DNA of 64,000 nucleotides from Streptomyces avicenniae (GTDB lineage Bacteria > Actinomycetota > Actinomycetes > Streptomycetales > Streptomycetaceae). Within the stretch, counting starts at the first letter, position 1. Every line of letters starts with the position of its first letter. A model generated the notes under the pieces. The model saw only the letters and a list, made by a program, of their open reading frames with translations. It did not search any database and had not been told where the DNA came from. The stretch lies in the NCBI RefSeq assembly GCF_000719135.1, contig NZ_JOEK01000004.1, positions 212,598-276,597 of the forward strand, given 5' to 3'. Both the position numbers and the translations under genes were made by a program. This document shows positions 49,615-58,172 of the stretch, one piece after another.

Positions 49615-50984
49615 GCCGCGGCCCCCGGCAGCGTCACCGTGAACCGCGCCCCACCCTCCGGCGCGTCGCCCCGCGCCGTGATCGTCCCGCCCAGCCGCGT
49701 CGCCAGCCGCCACGCGATCGCCAGCCCCAGCCCACTCCCGCCCGGCCGCACGTCCCGGTACCGCGCGTGCAGCGCGCCCCGCACGAACGCGACCTCCGCG
49801 TCCTCCTCCGTCAACCCCGGCCCCCCGTCCCGCACCTCCACGCACCACGCGCCACCCGCCTCGTACAGCGCCAGGACGAGCGGACGGCCCGCGGGCGTGA
49901 CCCGCAGCGCGTTCCCCGCCAGCCCGTCGATCAGCTGACGGACCCGCGCGCCGTCCGTCACGAGCACCACGGGACACCCCGGCCGCTCCACCCGGAAGTC
50001 CAGCCCCCGCTCCGCGCAGCGCCGCCCCCACACCCGCGCCGCGTCCCCGACCAGCGCGTCCAGATCGACGGCCACCAGGTCCAGCCCGAAGTCGTCCGCG
50101 TCCATGCGCGCGAGGTCCAGCAGATCGTTCACGAGCCGGTCCAGCCGCCGCGTCTCCGCCAGCAGCGTCCGCCCCGCCGCCGGGACCTCCCCCTCCGCCA
50201 CCACCCCGTCCGCCAGCGCCTCCGCGTACCCCCGCACCGTCGTCAGCGGCGTCCGCAGCTCGTGCGACACGGACAGCAGGAAGTCGTGCTGCCGCCCCTC
50301 GCTGCGCGCCAGCGCCGCGTCCAGCGCCTCCAGCGCCTCCGCCAGCTCCGTCAACTCCGCAGGCCCGCCCGCCGGGACGCGCAGCCCCCGCTCGCCCGCC
50401 GCCAGCCGGTGCGCCGTCCCCGCCGCGACGACGATCGGCCGCGCGAGCCGCCGCGCCATGAGCGCCCCCGCGCCCGCCGCCCCCAGCAGCCCCGCCGCCA
50501 GCGGCAGCACCAGCGCGGCCCGCATCCGGTCCGTCGCCCCGTCCACCTCCGTGAACGGCTGCGTCAACACCACCGCCCCCCGCTCCCCGCCGTCCCCTGA
50601 AGGGTGCCCCGCGAGCAGGACCCGCTGCCCGTCCAGCTCGGCCGTCGTCGCGACGGCCTCCCCGTCGAGCAGCCGCCGACGCGTCCCCTCCCCGACCGCC
50701 CCGGCCGCCGGTCCCGTGACCTCCCCCGAAGGCGACACCACCGCGAGGCGGCTCCCGTCCGACCCGGCGATCCGCCGCTCACGGTCCAGCAGCAGGCCCG
50801 AGACGGCAGGCGTCCTGCTCAGCACCTCGGCCCGGCGCGCCAACTGCTCCCGCTCCAGCGCCTCCGTCGTGCCGCCTACCACCCGCCAGGCCGACAGACC
50901 GGTGAGCGCGATCGCCACGGCCGCCACCACCAGCGTGAGCAGCACGACCGCCCGCGTCAGCGAGCCGCGCCCGCGCGCCGTCAC
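49605..50984 (-). CDS. OmpR-type two-component sensor histidine kinase
   Basis: 459 aa. TM1 at about 13-35 (AVVLLTLVVAAVAIALTG), an extracytoplasmic sensor region, TM2 around 175-195, then HAMP. HisKA follows with HDFLLSVSHELRTPLTTVRG (phospho-His in SHELRTP), and HATPase_c with N box LIDGLAGNALRVTP, VRDGGPGLTEEDAEVAF and GGSGLGLAIAWRL. GTG at 50984 overlaps the response-regulator stop (GTGA). It converges on the ThrRS gene over a shared hairpin. Signal unknown; the pair is followed by a divergent DUF2993 gene that may be a target. Confidence 0.93.
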   Translation of the reverse strand: MTARGRGSLTRAVVLLTLVVAAVAIALTGLSAWRVVGGTTEALEREQLARRAEVLSRTPAVSGLLLDRERRIAGSDGSRLAVVSPSGEVTGPAAGAVGEGTRRRLLDGEAVATTAELDGQRVLLAGHPSGDGGERGAVVLTQPFTEVDGATDRMRAALVLPLAAGLLGAAGAGALMARRLARPIVVAAGTAHRLAAGERGLRVPAGGPAELTELAEALEALDAALARSEGRQHDFLLSVSHELRTPLTTVRGYAEALADGVVAEGEVPAAGRTLLAETRRLDRLVNDLLDLARMDADDFGLDLVAVDLDALVGDAARVWGRRCAERGLDFRVERPGCPVVLVTDGARVRQLIDGLAGNALRVTPAGRPLVLALYEAGGAWCVEVRDGGPGLTEEDAEVAFVRGALHARYRDVRPGGSGLGLAIAWRLATRLGGTITARGDAPEGGARFTVTLPGAAADR

Positions 50985-51670
50985 GACCGCGCGGAGCCGG
51001 TCGCGCTGTACCCGACGCCGCGCACCGTGCGGATCGGGCTCGCGTCCCCCAGCTTGGCGCGCAGCTGCGACACGTACACGTCCACCACCCGGCCGCCCCG
51101 GTAGTCCGCGTACCCCCACACCTGCGACAGCAGCTGCTCGCGCGTGAACACCTGCTCGGGATGCCGCAGCAGGTGCGCCAGCAGGTTGAACTCCGTCGCC
51201 GTGACCTCGACCGGCCGCCCGTCCCGCAGCAGCGTCCGCCGCACCGGGTCCAGCGTGATGCGCCCCACCGTGCGCAGCCGCTCACCCGGCGGCCCTGCCG
51301 CCCGCCGCAGCACCGTCTTGACGCGCGCCACCAGCTCGCGCGGCGAGAACGGCTTCGTCACGTAGTCGTCCGCGCCCAGTTCGAGCCCCAGCACCCGGTC
51401 GGTCTCCTCGTCCCGCGCCGTCACCAGCAGCACGGGCGTCCAGTCCCCGTCCTCCCGCAGCCTGCGCAGCACCTCCGCGCCGTCGAGACCCGGCAGCCCG
51501 ATGTCCAGCACGACCGCCGAGGGCCGCAGCCTGCGGATCGCCGCCAGCCCGGCCGGGCCGTCACCCTCCACATGCACACCGAAGCCCTCACGCGTCAGGT
51601 AGAGCCGCTGGAGGTCGGTGATGTGCCGCTCGTCCTCCACGATCAGCACAAGGCCCTTCGCCCCGTCCAC
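50981..51670 (-). CDS. OmpR/PhoB family response regulator
   Basis: 229 aa. The receiver has acidic residues in VLIVEDERHITDLQ, the phospho-Asp in AVVLDIGLPGLDG, Thr in LLVTARDEETD and Lys in YVTKPFSPREL. The C-terminal winged helix (about 130-225) includes LTPTEFNLL-like ATEFNLLAHLLRHPEQVFTR and the RVVDVYVSQLRAKLGD recognition helix. GTG start with GAGGAGGTGCC upstream. First gene of the two-gene operon. Confidence 0.96.
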   Translation of the reverse strand: MDGAKGLVLIVEDERHITDLQRLYLTREGFGVHVEGDGPAGLAAIRRLRPSAVVLDIGLPGLDGAEVLRRLREDGDWTPVLLVTARDEETDRVLGLELGADDYVTKPFSPRELVARVKTVLRRAAGPPGERLRTVGRITLDPVRRTLLRDGRPVEVTATEFNLLAHLLRHPEQVFTREQLLSQVWGYADYRGGRVVDVYVSQLRAKLGDASPIRTVRGVGYSATGSARS

Positions 51671-51852
51671 GGCACCTCCTCGTCGGCCGCCTCGATGCTA
51701 CGACCGCCACCACCCCGCCGTTCGGCACCGCGGCGCGCCCTTACCTTCCCCGAACAATCGGCGAACACGATCCAGGCATCCGCACCCCAGGCTGGCAGCC
51801 GCTCCGCCGCCCCGTTCCCACCCACGAGACCCCACCCACGAGGACCGCCGCC

Positions 51853-52587
51853 ATGACCCCAGCCGCCGCCACCCCGCACGCCCCGGCGCGCCGCCCCCGC
51901 CGCCGCACGGTCCGGGTGACCGCCGTCGTCCTCGCCGCGCTCCTGCTGCTCGCCACCGGCGCCGAGGTCCTCGCCCGCACCGTGCTCCACCGCCGGATCG
52001 CCGAGGCGGCGGAACGTTCCCTCGGCGACGGCGCCGACGTCAGCACGGGCGGCCTCGCCCTCGCCGCCGCTGTCACCGGCCGCCTCCCGTACATCGAGGT
52101 CAGCGGCGACGCCGCGACCGTCGGCCGGCTCGGCGGCGTCCGGGTCCAGGCACGCGCCGAGGACGTCCGCGCCGCGGGCCCCGGCGCCACCGCGGCCCGT
52201 ACCCACGCCGAGGTGACCGTCCCCACCGCGGCGATCGGCCGGGCGGCCCGGTCGGGCGACCGTGGCCTGCCGGTCGGCGACGTCACGGCCGACCCGGCCG
52301 CCGGGACCCTGACCGTCGCCCTCGGCGACGGCGGCCTCGGCCACGTCACGCTGCGCCCCGTCCTGCGCGACGGACGCGTGTCCACCGAGGTCGCGGGCGC
52401 CGAGGTGCTCGGCATCCCCCTGCCCGCCGGGACGACCGACCGCATCGCGGACAGCATCGGCGACCTCGGCGGCGACGGCGCCTACCCCCTGGGCCTGCGC
52501 CCCACGACGGTCGGCGTCACCGACGAGGGGATCCACGTCGTCCTGGACGGCGGACCCACCCGCCTCGAAACCCCGGGCGGCGCATGA
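51853..52587 (+). CDS. DUF2993 (LmeA-like) membrane-anchored protein
   Basis: 244 aa. A basic N-terminus and one TM segment (VRVTAVVLAALLLLATGAEV) are followed by an extracytoplasmic domain. The segment LARTVLHRRIAEAAERSLGD and repeated beta strands are typical of DUF2993. The mycobacterial relative LmeA takes part in lipomannan maturation, but streptomycete members are uncharacterised. It is divergent from the two-component operon, with about 180 bp between starts. A role in the cell envelope is inferred. Confidence 0.82.
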   Translation: MTPAAATPHAPARRPRRRTVRVTAVVLAALLLLATGAEVLARTVLHRRIAEAAERSLGDGADVSTGGLALAAAVTGRLPYIEVSGDAATVGRLGGVRVQARAEDVRAAGPGATAARTHAEVTVPTAAIGRAARSGDRGLPVGDVTADPAAGTLTVALGDGGLGHVTLRPVLRDGRVSTEVAGAEVLGIPLPAGTTDRIADSIGDLGGDGAYPLGLRPTTVGVTDEGIHVVLDGGPTRLETPGGA

Positions 52588-52593
52588 CGCACC

Positions 52594-54195
52594 TCAGGCC
52601 AGCACCCGCGCGTGCAGCTGCGTCACGACCTTCCGCGCCGAGGCGAACGCCCCGTGCTGCCAGGCGATCGCATGGCTGAGATGGTCACCGGCGAAGTACA
52701 CCCGCCCCGCAGGTTCGTTCAGCGCCGCGAACACCGGCGCGTCGGGCCCGCCCCGCAGGCTGTGCCACGCCGCCTCCACGTGCGGGGTCTGCCGCCAGTG
52801 GTGCGAGAACGACGACGCCAGCTCCGTACGGTAGACGTCCCCGTGGATGCGCACCCCGTGCGCGACCGCCCGCGCCTCCCGCTCACGCGGCGTCAGCGCC
52901 CCGTACGCGTCCGCCGCCGCCCCCGTGTTGTAGTAGCCCACGACGACGCCCCGCTCCCCGAGGAAGCCGTGCGACGGGTACCAGATGTGCGCCAGGTCGA
53001 GATCCGTCTCCGTGATGCCGCCGTAGATCCCGTGCCCGGTCTCCCACCACCGGCTGCGGTACTCCAGGCCGATCTTCCCCGCCGACGACGGCACGCACGC
53101 CTCCAGCGCCGTCTGCACCGCCGCGCCCAGGTTGTGCCCCGTGCGCGCCAGGATGTTGGGCGGCAGCGCCGCGACGCAGTAGTCCGCCGTGACGCGGCGC
53201 GTACGGCCGCCAGAACGGTAGGTCACGCTCACGCCGTCCGCGCTGCCCGTGATGTCCGTGACCTGCGCGCCCGTCCTGATCCTCCGCCCGCCGACCGCCC
53301 GCGCCAGCGCCTCCGGTATGCGGTCCATGCCCCCCACCGGCTGGAACATCAGCATCGCCTGGTCGTACCCCAGCTCGAACGAGAGGTACCGGCCCACGCC
53401 CGACGCGAACACCTCCGACACGTCCGGCACGTCCCCCAGTACCGTGCCCGGCGTGCCCGCCGCGCCGGGGTCCTCCGCGTAGCCCCGCCGCCCGCCGCCC
53501 GTGTAGCGCCAGCCGTCCGTACGGCCGCCGATGGAGCCGAAGCCGCGCAGGAACGTCAGCAGCCGCTCCCGGTCGTCCGCCGTCAGCGCCGCGTCCAGGG
53601 CGCCCTGGTCGGTCGCCTTCGCCAGCAACTCGGAGACGTACCCGTACACGTCCGCCTTCGCCGTGCGGTGGCGGACGGGCGCCGTCATGCCCGCCGCCGC
53701 GTTGAAGACGTACGCGTCGGCGTTGGCGTTGGTGAACACCTCCACCGGCACGCCCAGTTCGCGGCAGTAGTCCATCGTCAGCATCCACTGCGCGATCCGC
53801 GCCGGGCCCGCGTTCAGGTACTGGCCCCGGGAGAAGCGGGCGGTCTGGCGCTGGCCGAGCGTGTCGGTGGTCGTGTCGCCGCCGCGTACGGTGAAGTTGC
53901 GCCCTCCGGTGCGCTCCCGCGCCTCCAGGACCGTGACGTCGTAGCCCGCCTTGCCGAGTTCGTACGCGGTGGTGAGCCCGGCGATTCCCCCGCCGACGAC
54001 CACGACGCTGGCCGCCGCCCTGCCGGTGAGCGAGAAGTCGCCCGGGCTCGGCGCCCGGTAGGCGGGCACCTCCGCCGCCCGCGCGGTGGGCGCGAGCCCC
54101 AGCGCGCCCATGGTCGCGAGCATCGTGCCCGCCCCGCCGGTGACGCCCACCGCCCGCAGGAACGCACGCCGGTCCGTGCCGAAGTTCTGGCCCAT
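52594..54195 (-). CDS. Tat-exported flavin amine oxidase
   Basis: 533 aa. A twin-arginine signal (TDRRAFLRAVGVTGGAGTM) precedes the FAD-binding motif VVVVGGGIAGLTTAYELGKAG and the GG-doublet EARERTGGRNFTVRGG. The C-terminal FAD segment is GRVYFAGDHLSHAIAWQHGAF. It belongs to the monoamine/L-amino-acid oxidase superfamily. A WQHGAF ending and a large substrate domain favour an L-amino acid oxidase. It should release H2O2, NH3 and a keto acid outside the membrane. AAGGGGAA precedes the ATG. It ends 6 bp from the converging DUF2993 gene. Confidence 0.88.
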   Translation of the reverse strand: MGQNFGTDRRAFLRAVGVTGGAGTMLATMGALGLAPTARAAEVPAYRAPSPGDFSLTGRAAASVVVVGGGIAGLTTAYELGKAGYDVTVLEARERTGGRNFTVRGGDTTTDTLGQRQTARFSRGQYLNAGPARIAQWMLTMDYCRELGVPVEVFTNANADAYVFNAAAGMTAPVRHRTAKADVYGYVSELLAKATDQGALDAALTADDRERLLTFLRGFGSIGGRTDGWRYTGGGRRGYAEDPGAAGTPGTVLGDVPDVSEVFASGVGRYLSFELGYDQAMLMFQPVGGMDRIPEALARAVGGRRIRTGAQVTDITGSADGVSVTYRSGGRTRRVTADYCVAALPPNILARTGHNLGAAVQTALEACVPSSAGKIGLEYRSRWWETGHGIYGGITETDLDLAHIWYPSHGFLGERGVVVGYYNTGAAADAYGALTPREREARAVAHGVRIHGDVYRTELASSFSHHWRQTPHVEAAWHSLRGGPDAPVFAALNEPAGRVYFAGDHLSHAIAWQHGAFASARKVVTQLHARVLA

Positions 54196-54310
54196 CTGCC
54201 GATTCCCCTTTCGCCGGTACCGCCGGGGATGCTGGCAGCGGAACGTTTCCTCCGGCCCGGAGGCGGCATTGCGAGATCGTTTCGCCTCGGGCGGGGCGCG
54301 CCTCCGGCCG

Positions 54311-55126
54311 TCAGCGGATGGACTCCCAGGTGAACTCGACGTACGGCTCCGCGTCCTCCACCGGCTCCCCCTCCTCGCCGGGACTCGGCATCTCGGGCAG
54401 GGCCCACGCGGTGATCTCCTTGCGGGACTCCGTGTACAGGACGCTGCCCACGCACTCCCCCTCCGTGTCGCTCGACAGCACGGCCGACCACCCGGACAAC
54501 CCGTGGCGCGCCTGGAGTTCGTCCACGACGCCCTGGAGTTCCGCCATCGGCAGGCACCCGTCCTGGCGGAAGGACGCGTCGAGCGCGATGCGGAACGCGG
54601 CCAGGTCCCGCTGCTCCGGCGTCACCCCGAGGTAGGGCGCCGCCCCCTCCTCGGCGCACACACCGGCGGCGCCCGGGTAGACGATCACCGTGCCGGACGC
54701 GTCCACGCACGGCGTGAGCTGCACGTCGTCCGCCAACTCGGCGCCCACCGAGGGCAGGAGCGTGCGGCAGGTGTCCACGGGATCGGAGGAGACCGCGTTG
54801 AACTCGGAGTAGACGCCCCGCGCGGGGTCGTACCGGTCGCCCTCCACCGGGTCGAGCCCTCCGCCGGGCGCCACGCAGCCGATCACCGTCGAGTCCACCA
54901 CCGTGCTGTCGTCCGTGACCAGCACCACGGCCGCCGTCGCGGTGCCCATCGACAGCATGACGGCGGCGGGCAGCACGACCAGCCGCCGCAGCCGTCCGCG
55001 CCGCGCGTCACGGCGCGCGCGTGTCAGGATGCGCAGCGCTTCGGGACCTTCGGGGTCGGGCGGCGTGGCGCCGTTCGCGGGGTCGGCCGCGCGCAGGAGC
55101 GCGTCGATCTGCTCATCGCTGTGCAT
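54311..55126 (-). CDS. Putative anti-sigma factor / membrane protein paired with ECF sigma
   Basis: 271 aa. A cytoplasmic N-terminus of about 48 residues (MHSDEQIDALLRAADPANG) precedes one TM segment (LVVLPAAVMLSMGTATAAV) and an extracytoplasmic domain with several Cys and many acidic residues. There is no HxxxCxxC zinc anti-sigma motif. Its start overlaps the end of the sigma gene by 14 nt, and this pairing is the main argument for an anti-sigma role. It does not match a well-known domain. The Cys-rich outer part could sense redox or cell-wall state, which is inference. Confidence 0.68.
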   Translation of the reverse strand: MHSDEQIDALLRAADPANGATPPDPEGPEALRILTRARRDARRGRLRRLVVLPAAVMLSMGTATAAVVLVTDDSTVVDSTVIGCVAPGGGLDPVEGDRYDPARGVYSEFNAVSSDPVDTCRTLLPSVGAELADDVQLTPCVDASGTVIVYPGAAGVCAEEGAAPYLGVTPEQRDLAAFRIALDASFRQDGCLPMAELQGVVDELQARHGLSGWSAVLSSDTEGECVGSVLYTESRKEITAWALPEMPSPGEEGEPVEDAEPYVEFTWESIR

Positions 55127-55661
55127 GGGTCAGTTCTCCTGTGGAATAAGGGGTGTCGCGGCTCTCGCCGCCCTGCGGGGCGAGGCGCGGACGCAGCCGC
55201 TCCCTCGCCCGGTGCAGGCGGGTCGAGACGGCGCCGGGGGATATGCCGAGGACGGTGGCGATGTCGGCGTGCGCCAGGTCGTCCCAGTACGCGAGCAGCA
55301 GCACCTCGCGGTCGGCGGGGGCGAGTTCGGCCAGCGCCGCGCCGATGTCGGGATCGTTCGACGGCTGCGCGGCCGGGCCGCGGTCGGCCCGCTCGGCCGC
55401 ACGCCGCAGCAGCCGGAACCACCGCCGCTGCGCGCGTGCCTGGTTCGCCAGCACGTTGCGTGCCACGCCCAGGAGCCACAGGGCCGCCCCGTGGTCCTCG
55501 TCCGGCAGGTCACGCCGACGCCGCCAGGCGACCGCGTACACCTCGGACACCACGTCGTGGACGGCCGTCGGGTCGGTCCGGCGCACGCAGTAGGCCGTCA
55601 CCCGTCGATAGGTCGCCCGGAACAGCCGGTCGAATCGATCAGCCTCTTCGTCTGATGCCAT
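55113..55661 (-). CDS. ECF-type RNA polymerase sigma factor
   Basis: 182 aa. Region 2 (about 8-75): FDRLFRATYRRVTAYCVRR, then AVHDVVSEVYAVAWRRRRDL. Region 4 (about 108-160): LAPADREVLLLAYWDDLAHA, DIATVLGISPGAVSTRLHRA. It directs RNA polymerase to a small regulon and is usually held by the anti-sigma encoded next. ATG at 55661 has no clear RBS. Autoregulation is typical for such pairs, but no convincing ECF promoter (GGAAC/CGT) was seen upstream. Confidence 0.93.
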   Translation of the reverse strand: MASDEEADRFDRLFRATYRRVTAYCVRRTDPTAVHDVVSEVYAVAWRRRRDLPDEDHGAALWLLGVARNVLANQARAQRRWFRLLRRAAERADRGPAAQPSNDPDIGAALAELAPADREVLLLAYWDDLAHADIATVLGISPGAVSTRLHRARERLRPRLAPQGGESRDTPYSTGELTHAQR

Positions 55662-55822
55662 ACCCGGTCATGTCCGACGGCCCCGCTTTCCCTTACACGT
55701 CTTTGGGAGGAACTTCCCCTGATTCCCGCGGCGCCGGGGTGACGCCGGTGGTCGGAGTCTGACAGGGCCCGCGGGCCGCCGCGTCGCGGGGAGATTCCGG
55801 CGGCGTTGTCAGTGCGGCTCCC

Positions 55823-55828
55823 TATGCT
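55823..55828 (+). promoter_or_regulatory. -10 box of a leaderless transcript (130-aa hypothetical)
   Basis: TATGCT, then 7 nt, then GTG at 55836, with no RBS. It supports this gene and its start. Confidence 0.5.
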
Positions 55829-55835
55829 CCGGGGT

Positions 55836-56228
55836 GTGAACGATCACCCGCTGACGCGCGCCGAGTTGACGGCCGGGTCCGACGAACCTGCCGGGGCCGC
55901 CCTCCGCAGCGTCCACGGCGGCGCCCGGACGGTCCGTGACCCGGAGGGCGACGTCCTCCTCCTGGGCGGCGCCCCGGACGGACGGCACACCGGCTCGTCG
56001 GACTTCGACGGTCATCAGGTTGACGGGTACCGGTGGGAGCGGGAGGGCGCCGGGCATCCCCGCGACGTCCGTCCCGACGGAAGCGCCTGGTGCGGCGCCG
56101 ACCTGCTGCGCCCCGTGTCCCGGGTCGCCTACCCCGCCGCGTTCGCCGAGGAGACGTGGCTCGGCGACGGTACGTGGACGACGACCAGCGGCCGAGCGGG
56201 CATACCCGGCGCGCGGTTGCGCCGCTGA
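55836..56228 (+). CDS. Hypothetical protein (130 aa)
   Basis: 130 aa, small and soluble, not recognised. It contains DPEGDVLLLGGAPDGRHTGS and WEREGAGHPRDVRPDGSAWC, and is rich in Gly, Asp and Arg. No TM segment or known motif. The leaderless TATGCT box 7 nt upstream of the GTG argues that it is real, and codon bias is as in neighbouring genes. It is divergent from the ECF sigma factor, 175 bp away, and converges on another hypothetical gene. Confidence 0.55.
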   Translation: MNDHPLTRAELTAGSDEPAGAALRSVHGGARTVRDPEGDVLLLGGAPDGRHTGSSDFDGHQVDGYRWEREGAGHPRDVRPDGSAWCGADLLRPVSRVAYPAAFAEETWLGDGTWTTTSGRAGIPGARLRR

Positions 56229-56291
56229 CGCCTCGCCCCCGAGGAGTCCGGCCCACCCGCAGGGTGAGCGGGGAGCCGCGCCACGGCGCGC

Positions 56292-56801
56292 TCAGGCGTT
56301 CTCGTACTCCAGCGACTCGAAGGCGCGGCGCACCAGCGCGTCCGTCGCCCCCGGCCGGTCCACCGCGAGGTCGTGCAGATCCGCGAGCAGCCACAGCGTG
56401 AACCCCAGCGCGGCGGCCTCCTGCGGCGGTATCGGCCCGAGGCGGTCGCGCCAGGCCACCACGTCCTGCCCGAGCACGGCCGCCGTGAGCGCGCCCGCGA
56501 CCATCGGCACGTGCGCCACGTCGAGCGTGTCGAACGCCCGCAGCCTGCCCAGCACGGCGGGCACCAGGCCGCCGAGCGGGTCCCTGTCCTCGGCGTCCTC
56601 CGCCAGGACGGCCGTCAGCACCCCCACGAGGAACGCGGCCCCGCGGTACACCTCGTCCCGCCCGTACGCCGCGACGGCCGCCTCGATGCGCCGCCGCGCG
56701 CGCCGCCGTTCCTCCGGGGTCGTGGAGTCGTCCAGGACACGGTAGGAGTCCCACGCCGCCCGCACCGCGGCGTCCGCCACGACGCCCTCGCCACTGCTCA
56801 T
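56292..56801 (-). CDS. Hypothetical helical protein (169 aa)
   Basis: 169 aa, mostly alpha-helical and acidic, not recognised. Segments: STTPEERRRARRRIEAAVAA, AVLGRLRAFDTLDVAHVPMV, ALGFTLWLLADLHDLAV. It could be an all-helical ligand-binding or immunity-like protein, but there is no direct evidence. Its ATG at 56801 is supported by TACGGT 6 nt upstream (leaderless). It is divergent from a methyltransferase gene. Confidence 0.62.
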   Translation of the reverse strand: MSSGEGVVADAAVRAAWDSYRVLDDSTTPEERRRARRRIEAAVAAYGRDEVYRGAAFLVGVLTAVLAEDAEDRDPLGGLVPAVLGRLRAFDTLDVAHVPMVAGALTAAVLGQDVVAWRDRLGPIPPQEAAALGFTLWLLADLHDLAVDRPGATDALVRRAFESLEYENA

Positions 56802-56807
56802 GGCGAG

Positions 56808-56813
56808 ACCGTA
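56808..56813 (-). promoter_or_regulatory. -10 box of a leaderless transcript (169-aa hypothetical)
   Basis: On the minus strand TACGGT, then CTCGCC, then the ATG at 56801. Confidence 0.5.
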
Positions 56814-56960
56814 GTACGTCCCGCGCCCCCGCACGGCACTTCCCGGAAATGCCGGTGCCGGGCCTGCCCGCCGCGCCGCCTATGATCGTGCGCCGGACGC
56901 CGGGACCGCCGCCGGCGGCGTCCGCGGCGAGCGGCGACCGGCGGCGCGGATACGGACGAC

Positions 56961-57704
56961 ATGACGCTCCCCGGCCCGCCCGAACGGCTCTACGGCGACC
57001 TGGCCCCCTGGTGGCCGCTGATCTCCCCCGTCGAGGTGTACGAGGAGGACGCGGTCCTCGCCGCCGAGCTGTTCGCGCTCGCGGCCCGCCCCGTCCGCGA
57101 CGTGCTCGAACTGGGCAGCGGGGGAGGGCACACGGCGTACCATCTCGCCCCGCGCCACACCCTGACGCTCGTGGACCTCTCGCCCGGCATGCTCGACCTC
57201 TCGCGCCGCCTCCTCCCCGACGCCACCCACGTGGCGGGCGACATGCGCGACGTGCGGCTCGGCCGGACGTTCGACGGCGTCCTGGTCCACGACGCCATCG
57301 ACTACATGACCACCGCCGATGACCTGTCCGCCGTCTTCCGCACCGCGTTCGCCCACCTGCGCCCCGGAGGCGTCGCGGTCTTCTTCCCCGACCACGTCGC
57401 CGACACGTTCGAGCCCGGCACCGACTGCGGCGGCAGCGACGCGGACGACGGCAGCGGCGTCAGGTACCTGGAGTGGAGCCTGCCCGCCGCGCCCGGCACG
57501 ACGACCGTCCGCACCGACTACACGTTCACCATCCGGGAGACGGACGGCAGCGTCCGCACCGTCCACGAGACGCACGTCACCGGCCTGTTCGCGGTCGCCG
57601 AGTGGCAACGGCTCCTCGCGGCGGCCGGGTTCGCCGTCACCACCGCGCAGGAGGACGGCGGCCACGGCCGGACGCTGTTCGCCGCCCTCCGCCAGCCGTC
57701 CTGA
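56961..57704 (+). CDS. Class I SAM-dependent methyltransferase
   Basis: 247 aa. Motif I is VLELGSGGGHTAYHLA (about residues 48-63), followed by LTLVDLSPGMLDLSRRL, the acidic AdoMet-ribose residue in VDLS, GDMRDVRLGRTFDGVLV (motif II/III) and LRPGGVAVFFPDH. The N-terminus (ERLYGDLAPWWPLISP) and the C-terminal substrate domain resemble small-molecule methyltransferases. The substrate is unknown. It is a single gene between hypotheticals. Confidence 0.9.
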   Translation: MTLPGPPERLYGDLAPWWPLISPVEVYEEDAVLAAELFALAARPVRDVLELGSGGGHTAYHLAPRHTLTLVDLSPGMLDLSRRLLPDATHVAGDMRDVRLGRTFDGVLVHDAIDYMTTADDLSAVFRTAFAHLRPGGVAVFFPDHVADTFEPGTDCGGSDADDGSGVRYLEWSLPAAPGTTTVRTDYTFTIRETDGSVRTVHETHVTGLFAVAEWQRLLAAAGFAVTTAQEDGGHGRTLFAALRQPS

Positions 57705-57722
57705 CTCCCGCGCCCGCCGGGC

Positions 57723-58040
57723 TCACCGCGGTACGCCCCACACCCGCGGCGCCGCCGCCGCGACGGCCCCCGCGTCCGGCGCGCGCCGCTCCGCGTGCCA
57801 CACGGCGGTGAGCGGCACGCCGAACGGGAACTCGACGGCCGTCCCGTCCTCCAGCGAGACCACGACGTGGGTGTCCGGCCCGGCCGGGTGGTCGTCGAGC
57901 CACTGCACGTGCTCGACGACGGCCGTCAGCCGCCCGTCGGGCCCGACCAGCCGGTAGCCCTCGTCCACGTCCTGCGACTCCACGGGCAGCAGCGCGGGAA
58001 GCCGCCGCGCGGCCCGCTCGTCGCGGTAGTAGGCCGTCAT
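57723..58040 (-). CDS. Hypothetical protein (105 aa)
   Basis: 105 aa, small soluble beta-rich protein, not recognised. It starts MTAYYRDERAARRLPALLPV and has GRLTAVVEHVQWLDDHPAGP and VVVSLEDGTAVEFPFG. TACCGT 6 nt before the ATG (leaderless) supports the start. It lies downstream of the laccase gene but is separated from it by a long inverted repeat, so it is probably transcribed on its own. It converges on the methyltransferase with 18 bp between. Confidence 0.6.
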   Translation of the reverse strand: MTAYYRDERAARRLPALLPVESQDVDEGYRLVGPDGRLTAVVEHVQWLDDHPAGPDTHVVVSLEDGTAVEFPFGVPLTAVWHAERRAPDAGAVAAAAPRVWGVPR

Positions 58041-58046
58041 GCGGCC

Positions 58047-58052
58047 ACGGTA
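58047..58052 (-). promoter_or_regulatory. -10 box of a leaderless transcript (105-aa hypothetical)
   Basis: On the minus strand TACCGT, then GGCCGC, then the ATG at 58040. Confidence 0.5.
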
Positions 58053-58082
58053 GCGGCGTGCGGCGCCGCCGCTGAGGTGCGC

Positions 58083-58152
58083 GCATCCCGGGACCGGCCG
58101 TGTGCGCGCGTGGGCTCGCGCGGCACGCGGGTTCGCGCCGGTCCCGGGATGC
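58083..58152 (-). terminator. Long inverted repeat downstream of the laccase gene
   Basis: GCATCCCGGGACCGG (58083-58097) and CCGGTCCCGGGATGC (58138-58152) form a perfect 15-bp stem around a GC-rich 40-nt loop that can itself pair partly. It lies just after the laccase stop and is probably its terminator. Confidence 0.6.
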
Positions 58153-58172
58153 CCGCCGGTGGCGGTGTTGGC

